NCBI GenBank assembly: GCA_947465345.1
Contig: CANHZL010000018.1
Span: 1 to 18,979 of the forward strand
Source of the DNA: Opitutia bacterium
Lineage (GTDB): Bacteria; Verrucomicrobiota; Verrucomicrobiae; Opitutales; UBA953
Direction of reading: 5' to 3'
DNA length: 18,979 nucleotides
Shown here: piece by piece, positions 13,774-18,979 of the stretch
Layout of the letters: each line of letters starts with the position of its first letter
Position numbering within the stretch: position 1 is the stretch's first letter
Notes under the pieces: generated by a model
The model's database searches: none
What the model was told of the DNA's origin: nothing
What the model saw: only the letters and a program-made list of their open reading frames with translations
Position numbers and translations under genes: made by a program

Positions 13774-15612
13774 ATGCGGATCTCCCGCACCACCGTCATC
13801 CTGTTGGTCGCCAACCTGATTGCCTTCGGGCTCGTCTGGAAGGCTACGTCCGGTCATCGACCCGCCGCCGTCAGCCAGACGCAGCTCTTCCCTTCCACGC
13901 CAGCGAAGGTGACCCTGACCGAAGGACCCGAGCGAATTGTGCTCGAGAAACGCAACGCGGTCTGGCGGCTGGCCGAGCCGTTCGATTGGCCCGCGAATAT
14001 CTGGTCTGTCCAACGCCTGCTCGACGAACTCCGCTTCGTCAGCATGGAGAGCGGCTTTGATGCGAGCGAAGCCAAGGCCAACGGTGCTGGTCTCAAGGAT
14101 TATGGCCTCGAGACGCCACGCTGGACCCTCAAAGTCGTCGCGGAGACGGGAGCCGTCATCGAGGTCAAGATCGGCGTGCAGCCCTCCACGCGTCATCACT
14201 TCCTGCTCACCGAAGACGGTAAGCGCATCATCCCGCTGCCGGAAGCGATGGCCGCGGCCTTGGCAGCGAAGGCGGAAAGCTACCGTGTGGACAAAGTGTT
14301 CGAGATCGCAGATTTCGAGGCCCGTGCTGTCTCAGTGCGGCATCGCGCCAAAGACGGTGAGACCGTGACCGCGCTCACCTCCGAGGTCCGTCCCCGCGTC
14401 GGTCGCCGCGTCCAGTCGCCCGAATGGCGCTTTGAGACCCCTTATGACGCCCTCGCCGACGCCGAAGCGACTTCGCGTGCGGTGGCTGATTTGACCAACC
14501 TTCGCGCCAGCAAGTTCGTCACCCTCACCGAAGAAGCCACGGGTCTGACGACGCCGACGCTACGACTTTCGCTGGAAGGCAACGCGCGACGACAGGTCCT
14601 CCTCGTCGGCAAGCCGGCACCGGCACAACCGACCATGCTCTGCGCGAAGCTCGAGGATAACGCGTCGGTCTTTCTCATCGAAACCCGCCTGCTTGCCGAT
14701 TGGTTCGCCGCCCGCGAGACGCTCGCCGACTCCCGGCCAGCCGACTTCGACCCCTCACTTGTGACTGGCTTCACCATCGCAGCTGGCGGCCGCACCATCA
14801 CGCTCCACCGACTAGAAGGCGCCGCGGTCGAAGCGCGCTGGGAGATTCCGGTTGCACCGGGTTCCACGGCCACCAAGCGCCGCGAAGCTGATCCGAAAAT
14901 CGTCGCCCGCTTTCTTGACGCCGTCGCCCAACTACGCGCCAGCCGTCGCAAGCCAATCGGCGGAGGCGCCAGCGTGCCCGCCGTGATGGCGCTCACCAAC
15001 CCTGGCACCACCTCATTGCAGACACTGGAGCTGGAGTTTGGTGCGGAGCGTATCCTGCTCAGTTTCACGGACGACCCAGACAAGGGAGCTGGCACACGCG
15101 TCGTGCACGCGAAAGGCTCGCCGCTGGCGGCCGTCTGCGATCTCTCCCTGCTCAACGGCGGCCATCAGAACGTCGAGCCGCAGGCCTGGCGTAAGCGTGC
15201 GGTGGCGGAACTCCCGCAAGGCGCCCGCGTGAGCGGCCTGCGCCTGACTTCTCGCGGTGACGGCAAGGTCATCGGCGAAGCTCGCCTCGGACCCGACGGC
15301 AACTGGGCCGGCTCTGGCCGACTCGACCCCGCCAATTCACGCCGGCTGGCAGTCGGACTCGCCGAAGTAAGGGCGGCGGAATTCCCAGGTCGCGATGTCG
15401 GTGCCGGCGGCTGGAAATACGAACTGCGCGTGACGGATCAAGCGGCAACCGGCGGCGCCGCCGCGAGCGAGACCTTCCGGACCTATCTCTGCGCCGAGCC
15501 TTTTAATAATCGTTCGGTTCTCCTGCGCGACGAAGCGGACGATGACGATTTCATCCTCGAGACCGGCCTAGCCGAGATCCTGATTCCCCTACTTTCCGGC
15601 CCCGGTCGATGA
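13774..15612 (+). CDS. DUF4340-type protein of the Gld ABC operon
   Basis: The 612-residue product begins MRISRTTVILLVANLIAFGL, a single N-terminal membrane helix (6-23), and is otherwise soluble and beta-rich. Segments such as ERIVLEKRNAVWRLAEPFDW and VQRLLDELRFVSMES (around 50-90), and the second-half YELRV...ETFRTYLC, are typical of DUF4340, which is regularly found beside GldG-like proteins. DUF4340 has no assigned reaction; a periplasmic binding or scaffold role with the transporter is inference from neighbourhood. The stop overlaps the next start as ATGA. The gene begins 7 bases after the GldG-like stop; in-frame upstream codons (GTG 13768, ATG 13735) are possible but would only lengthen the tail before the membrane helix. 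Confidence 0.82.
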   Translation: MRISRTTVILLVANLIAFGLVWKATSGHRPAAVSQTQLFPSTPAKVTLTEGPERIVLEKRNAVWRLAEPFDWPANIWSVQRLLDELRFVSMESGFDASEAKANGAGLKDYGLETPRWTLKVVAETGAVIEVKIGVQPSTRHHFLLTEDGKRIIPLPEAMAAALAAKAESYRVDKVFEIADFEARAVSVRHRAKDGETVTALTSEVRPRVGRRVQSPEWRFETPYDALADAEATSRAVADLTNLRASKFVTLTEEATGLTTPTLRLSLEGNARRQVLLVGKPAPAQPTMLCAKLEDNASVFLIETRLLADWFAARETLADSRPADFDPSLVTGFTIAAGGRTITLHRLEGAAVEARWEIPVAPGSTATKRREADPKIVARFLDAVAQLRASRRKPIGGGASVPAVMALTNPGTTSLQTLELEFGAERILLSFTDDPDKGAGTRVVHAKGSPLAAVCDLSLLNGGHQNVEPQAWRKRAVAELPQGARVSGLRLTSRGDGKVIGEARLGPDGNWAGSGRLDPANSRRLAVGLAEVRAAEFPGRDVGAGGWKYELRVTDQAATGGAAASETFRTYLCAEPFNNRSVLLRDEADDDDFILETGLAEILIPLLSGPGR

Positions 15613-18326
15613 AACCGAAGCCGGCCAGTTCCCCTTTCCGCAGATTCCTGCGCGGACTGACGAACACCTGCCTGCTCCTATTGTTGCCGGTCCAGCTCAT
15701 GCTCTGCTGGATCGCGAACCTCGATCACCCAACGAAGCTACCGGACTTTCTCACGGAGAAGGTCACGGCGCAGCTTGCCGAGCATGGCGTCCGCCTACAG
15801 GCTCGAAATTATTGGATGCTACCCGACCTGACGTTGGCGGCCGACGACCTCACTTTGGGCGTCGATGGCCTCACCGGCGAAGTCTTCACCGCCGCGCGCA
15901 TGGAAATCGCGCTCAGCCCCGCGCTCCTCGTCGCCGGCCAAATTGAACCGACGCAGGTCCGCGTATCTGGAGCGCGCCTTTGGTGTCCGGCCTCTGTCGC
16001 CCGGGGCGGCGTCCGACGCCCGCTGATTGATACGCTGACCATCGATGTCACCCGGGAAGGTCGCTGGCTCAACCTTCGGTCCATCCAGGCACGCGGCGGC
16101 AAGATTACCTGCCATCTCTCGGGCGAAGTGCCCACTGGGCTTCTCCGCCATGAGAAAGAACCTGACGTGAAGATCCCCCTCGTGCGCCGACTGGCCGAGA
16201 CCCTCGCGTCCATCGAAACAGCGATTGATGTGGCGGAGCGCTCCGGCGGCGCCTCCATCTCGCTTCACTGCCAAGGCAGTAGCGATGGTAGCGCCGAACT
16301 CGGCGTCCAAGCGGCGCTCGGTAACGATTGGTCGGACGACGGCCTCGGGCTCATCCAGGTCCGCGGGCTCCATCTCCGCGGCGCCGCTAAAGTCTCCGCC
16401 GACGGAAGAATCGCCGAATGGAAAGTCGATGGCCATGCCCGTGAGATCGCTTGGCGCACCGTGTCCGCCGAGAGGCTTGATGTGCATGCGCGCGGCCGCG
16501 ATCGGCGCGAAGATATGGTCGCAGCGCTGACGCTTGCTCAAGTGAAGCTTGCTGGCCTCGAACTCCGCCGCATGAAGCTGGAAGCAAGGCCCGTTGCTGA
16601 CCGTGGCCTCCAGATTGCCTTTGACCTGCTTTCCGATGGTTCGACGGCAGGCGGCTCCGCCCTCCTCGCCCAGACGGGAGCCGTGACGGCCACTATCGGT
16701 CACGCCCGGCTCTCCGGCACCGAGATTGGCGCTCAGCCCGAAATAGGTCAGCTCCTTCATGCCGTCGGCATCGAACTTCGGGGCGAAGTCCTCTTACGTG
16801 ATGTCGCGTCAGAAATCTCGGCGAAGGGGGAACTCCTCCGAGCTGAGGGAGAAATCTCCGCTTCCGGCTTCCGCGGTCTGGGCATCTCGGCGGAAAGCAT
16901 CGCGCCCGTCAAAGGCCTGCCTCTGCGGGGCCACTTCGACTTCGAGCCGAACCGCGTGCGCGCTCCGCTCCGCCTCCGCGACCTGCGCCTGGCTTCCATC
17001 ACTGGGGAAGCTGACTGCGAACTCAAAGCTGGGGGCGCGTTCATGCTTCACTTAAACGGAGCAATCACCCCAGCGAGCCTTGATCGCGTATTGGGAGAAT
17101 GGTGGGTCTCACTCTGGCGCATGTTACTCATCCGTGAGAATCCCTACGCCTTCATCGATGTTGAAAGCCATTGGGGGGCGATGAAGGGCGTGACGAAAGG
17201 CCGCGTCCTCCTGAACCACTTCGACTTCATGGGTGCACCTTTCCGGCATGTTGAGGTCTCCGTCGACGCCAACACCCAGCAGACTTTCATTGGCCTGCAT
17301 CGTCTGGGCGGCGGGATGACGGAAGCCGACGGTAGCCTTGAAGGGTCCGTGACCTGGGATTGGTCCAAGCCACCGGCGCTCGCGGGACCCGTCGTTCGCG
17401 CCGAAGGTAATCTACAACCTTGGATTGCCGCGCGTTGTGCCGGCAAGGAATTCGGTGAAGCTCTGCGTGGACTTTCCCTGCCCGTCGATCACCGGTTCAC
17501 CTTACTGCTCACGCCGGGCGCAAAAGGCCCGGACGTAAAAACCACGATCGAATGCGCGGGCGCCTTTTCCGCCTGGGGTGTCTCCGGCAAGTCCCTGCAG
17601 GCGAGCACCGAGAATATCGACGGCGGCCTTCGCGTGCGGGCGAAGCTTGGACTCGCCGACGGTGAAGCCCAGCTCACGCTGGACGGCGACCCGCTGCGCC
17701 AGACTAAGATCTCCCTCGGACTCAAAGGCTGCGACCCTGCCCAGATCGGCCAGCTGCTGAATGACCTCAGTGATCCCAAGCCGAAGGCGACCCCGTCGCC
17801 TATCGCCGCCAAGGCGGCCACGGCCGGAAAGATGGACCTGGATTTCGCCGGGTACCTCGACCTCGAAAAGCCCCGCCTGCTCAAAGGCCTTGGCCAATAC
17901 TCGCTCACGGATCCGGAACTCAAGAAGGTGCGAATCCTCGGGGGTATCTCCAGTGTTCTGGAAGCAGTCGGCGTGGGCGCCACGACCTACGAACTCAGCC
18001 AAGCCAAAGGGACTTTCGGCTGCGTGGGCGGACGGGCCTACTTCCCCGACCTAGCCGTCACTGGCCCGCAATCCCGGCTCGACCTAGCTGGCGAAATCGA
18101 CCTCCAGACCTCCACTTTGGAGTTCGAAGGAGACTTCTCCTTGCCCCGCAAAGCGGGGTTCAATCCGCTGGACCTTCTCAACCTCAATCGTGCGCTCGTT
18201 AGTTTAACAAAAATAAAGCTAAAAGGCCCGATTTCTAAGCCGGAAACGAGCGCCATTCCGACCCTTAAAGATATCATTAAGCCTCAGAGGGACAGCAAGT
18301 TAGGTAAGATTCCTGCCGGCATTTAG
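15609..18326 (+). CDS. AsmA-like (AsmA/YhdP-type) large envelope protein
   Basis: The 905-residue product has one N-terminal membrane helix (about 18-36) after a basic start and then a long, beta-rich repetitive body. It opens with the AsmA-style LPDFLTEKVTAQLAEHGVRL region and ends with a conserved C-terminal block (about 741-870): MDLDFAGYLDLEKPRLLKGL, ISSVLEAVGVGATTYELSQA, YFPDLAVTGPQSRLDLAGEI. Proteins of this group (AsmA, YhdP, TamB) lie in the periplasm and are thought to form hydrophobic bridges moving phospholipids between inner and outer membranes. Its four-base overlap with the DUF4340 gene places it in the Gld-type operon. The last ~45 codons are markedly AT-richer than the rest. 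Confidence 0.82.
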   Translation: MKPKPASSPFRRFLRGLTNTCLLLLLPVQLMLCWIANLDHPTKLPDFLTEKVTAQLAEHGVRLQARNYWMLPDLTLAADDLTLGVDGLTGEVFTAARMEIALSPALLVAGQIEPTQVRVSGARLWCPASVARGGVRRPLIDTLTIDVTREGRWLNLRSIQARGGKITCHLSGEVPTGLLRHEKEPDVKIPLVRRLAETLASIETAIDVAERSGGASISLHCQGSSDGSAELGVQAALGNDWSDDGLGLIQVRGLHLRGAAKVSADGRIAEWKVDGHAREIAWRTVSAERLDVHARGRDRREDMVAALTLAQVKLAGLELRRMKLEARPVADRGLQIAFDLLSDGSTAGGSALLAQTGAVTATIGHARLSGTEIGAQPEIGQLLHAVGIELRGEVLLRDVASEISAKGELLRAEGEISASGFRGLGISAESIAPVKGLPLRGHFDFEPNRVRAPLRLRDLRLASITGEADCELKAGGAFMLHLNGAITPASLDRVLGEWWVSLWRMLLIRENPYAFIDVESHWGAMKGVTKGRVLLNHFDFMGAPFRHVEVSVDANTQQTFIGLHRLGGGMTEADGSLEGSVTWDWSKPPALAGPVVRAEGNLQPWIAARCAGKEFGEALRGLSLPVDHRFTLLLTPGAKGPDVKTTIECAGAFSAWGVSGKSLQASTENIDGGLRVRAKLGLADGEAQLTLDGDPLRQTKISLGLKGCDPAQIGQLLNDLSDPKPKATPSPIAAKAATAGKMDLDFAGYLDLEKPRLLKGLGQYSLTDPELKKVRILGGISSVLEAVGVGATTYELSQAKGTFGCVGGRAYFPDLAVTGPQSRLDLAGEIDLQTSTLEFEGDFSLPRKAGFNPLDLLNLNRALVSLTKIKLKGPISKPETSAIPTLKDIIKPQRDSKLGKIPAGI
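18264..18281. promoter_or_regulatory. 18-bp near-perfect palindrome upstream of accB, candidate operator
   Basis: CTTAAAGATATCATTAAG differs from its own reverse complement only at one symmetric pair (A/A), so 16 of 18 positions match. It lies in an AT-rich patch at the end of the AsmA-like gene, about 116 bases before the accB start, and contains TATCAT (18272-18277), a five-of-six match to a -10 box. Size and symmetry suit a dimeric repressor such as those that govern fatty acid genes, but this is inference from position and shape only. Confidence 0.3.
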
Positions 18327-18336
18327 GAATGAGGGG

Positions 18337-18366
18337 TTGATTTACCCCCCTGACACCCTGTATCAG
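18337..18366 (+). promoter_or_regulatory. Weak candidate promoter for accB-accC
   Basis: TTGATT (18337-18342) and TATCAG (18361-18366) are separated by 18 bases and each matches four of six consensus positions. They lie in the only gap between the AsmA-like gene and accB. The rest of the gap is marked by C runs and a repeated GACACCC (18352 and 18372). A competing -10-like TATCAT lies further upstream at 18272. Confidence 0.22.
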
Positions 18367-18384
18367 AGAGGGACACCCCCTCAC

Positions 18385-18390
18385 GGAGGA
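18385..18390 (+). promoter_or_regulatory. Ribosome binding site that fixes the accB TTG start
   Basis: GGAGGA at 18385-18390 is the best Shine-Dalgarno match in the window and lies seven bases before the TTG at 18398. The next in-frame ATG (18434) has no such site and would cut off residues conserved in AccB. Confidence 0.88.
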
Positions 18391-18397
18391 CATTACC

Positions 18398-18871
18398 TTG
18401 GACCTAATTAAGATTAAACAAGTCGTGGATTTGATGAAGAAGTCGGACCTTTCCGAGTTCGAAATCCAGGACCAAGATTTCAAGCTGCGTATCAAGCGCG
18501 ACCTCCCCGGTCGTGCCCCGGTCGCAGCCCAGGCAGCCCCTGTGGCGGCCGCCCCCGCCCCCGTGGCTGCGGCGCCGGCCCCGGTGGCCGCTGCCCCTGC
18601 TCCGGCCGCCCCCGCCGCCGCGGACCCCAGCATCAAGCTGATTACGTCCCCGATGGTCGGCACCTACTACTGCACCCCTTCTCCTGAGAATCCGCCCTTC
18701 GTCACCGTCGGCTCCCCGATCAAGGCCGACTCCGTCGTCTGCATCATCGAAGCCATGAAGGTGATGAACGAGATCCAGTCGGAAATCTCCGGTACGGTGG
18801 TCGAGTGCCTGGTCGCCAACGGCACCTCGGTCGAATTCGGCCAGCCTCTCTTCCGCGTGAAGGTCAGCTGA
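18398..18871 (+). CDS. accB: Biotin carboxyl carrier protein of acetyl-CoA carboxylase (AccB)
   Basis: AccB carries the biotin that is carboxylated by AccC and then donates CO2 to acetyl-CoA, the first committed step of fatty acid synthesis. The 157-residue product starts at a [23 protein letters not shown] matches the usual AccB N-terminus, so the rare start is real. A flexible Pro/Ala linker (39-76) leads to the biotinyl domain (about 80-156), with SPMVGTYY (84-91) and the biotinylation motif EAMKVMNEI, Lys121 being the biotin site. Length is normal. accC follows after 16 bases, the standard accBC arrangement. In E. coli and Bacillus acc genes are tightly controlled; here the AT-rich palindrome upstream is a candidate control site. 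Confidence 0.96.
   Translation: MDLIKIKQVVDLMKKSDLSEFEIQDQDFKLRIKRDLPGRAPVAAQAAPVAAAPAPVAAAPAPVAAAPAPAAPAAADPSIKLITSPMVGTYYCTPSPENPPFVTVGSPIKADSVVCIIEAMKVMNEIQSEISGTVVECLVANGTSVEFGQPLFRVKVS
18536..18598 (+). repeat. Three tandem APVAAAP units in the AccB linker
   Basis: Residues 47-53, 54-60 and 61-67 each read APVAAAP, encoded by 21-base units that differ at many third codon positions (for example GTG GCG GCC against GTG GCT GCG). The peptide repeat is kept while the DNA has drifted, as expected for a functional swinging-arm linker. Confidence 0.85.
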
Positions 18872-18887
18872 GCGCGAACACCCGAGC

Positions 18888-18979
18888 ATGAACAAGATCC
18901 TCATCGCCAATCGCGGCGAAATCGCCCTTCGCGTTATCCGCGCCTGTCGGGAACTAGGAATCAAGACCGTCGCGGTCTA
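18888..18979 (+). CDS. accC: Biotin carboxylase subunit of acetyl-CoA carboxylase, N-terminal fragment (cut by window edge)
   Basis: From the ATG at 18888 to the window end the frame reads [20 protein letters not shown] and [10 protein letters not shown], the invariant start of biotin carboxylase ([21 protein letters not shown]). AccC carboxylates the biotin on AccB with ATP and bicarbonate. It follows accB by 16 bases and continues beyond the window. Only 30 codons are visible, so integrity cannot be judged; the acetyl-CoA carboxylase identity over pyruvate or propionyl-CoA carboxylase rests on the preceding accB. Confidence 0.94.
   Translation, partial: MNKILIANRGEIALRVIRACRELGIKTVAV

Overview
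The window looks like a chromosomal segment of a GC-rich, Gram-negative-type bacterium. Gene content and protein style best fit the Verrucomicrobiota, perhaps the Opitutia. This is my inference from the mix of a Gld-type ABC/DUF4340 operon, ribB-ribH-nusB-ftsY-aroB order, an AsmA-like envelope protein and sparse Shine-Dalgarno sites; nothing in the sequence proves it. Coding density is very high, no gap exceeds about 175 bases, and I see no insertion sequence, phage gene, CRISPR array, tRNA or rRNA.

Layout. (1) 1-78, minus: the first 26 codons of carB, divergent from a plus-strand folate pair, folB (198-560) and folK (557-1093). These overlap each other, and folK overlaps a ComEC-type channel gene (1057-2691). 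(2) 2844-7357, plus: a riboflavin/antitermination/secretion/aromatic cluster of a RibB protein with a degenerate GTP cyclohydrolase II half, ribH, a NusE(S10)-NusB fusion, ftsY and aroB. (3) 7360-9535, minus: a phosphohexomutase gene followed 4 bases later by a tiny lipoprotein gene, convergent with aroB. (4) 9613-10335, plus: a single-pass membrane protein with TPR-like helices, closed by a perfect 16-bp-stem terminator. (5) 10509-18326, plus: a tightly overlapping operon of a GldA-like ATPase, GldF-like permease, GldG-like protein, DUF4340 protein and a 905-residue AsmA-like protein. (6) 18398 to the end: accB, with a TTG start and a strong ribosome binding site, then the start of accC.

The most notable object is the 260-residue protein at 4529-5311. 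Its first ~100 residues are a ribosomal protein S10 (NusE) domain, joined by a Pro/Ala linker to a complete NusB. S10 and NusB are the two partners of the NusB-NusE antitermination heterodimer, so the two subunits are covalently linked here. The S10 half has also lost about ten residues of the loop that docks S10 into the 30S ribosome, suggesting a dedicated antitermination NusE rather than a ribosomal protein. I know of no description of such a fusion.

Secondary points: the RibB fusion partner has lost all three zinc cysteines of GTP cyclohydrolase II (a RibBX-like arrangement), the ComEC homologue lacks the usual C-terminal metallo-beta-lactamase domain, and an AT-rich near-palindrome lies about 116 bases before accB.
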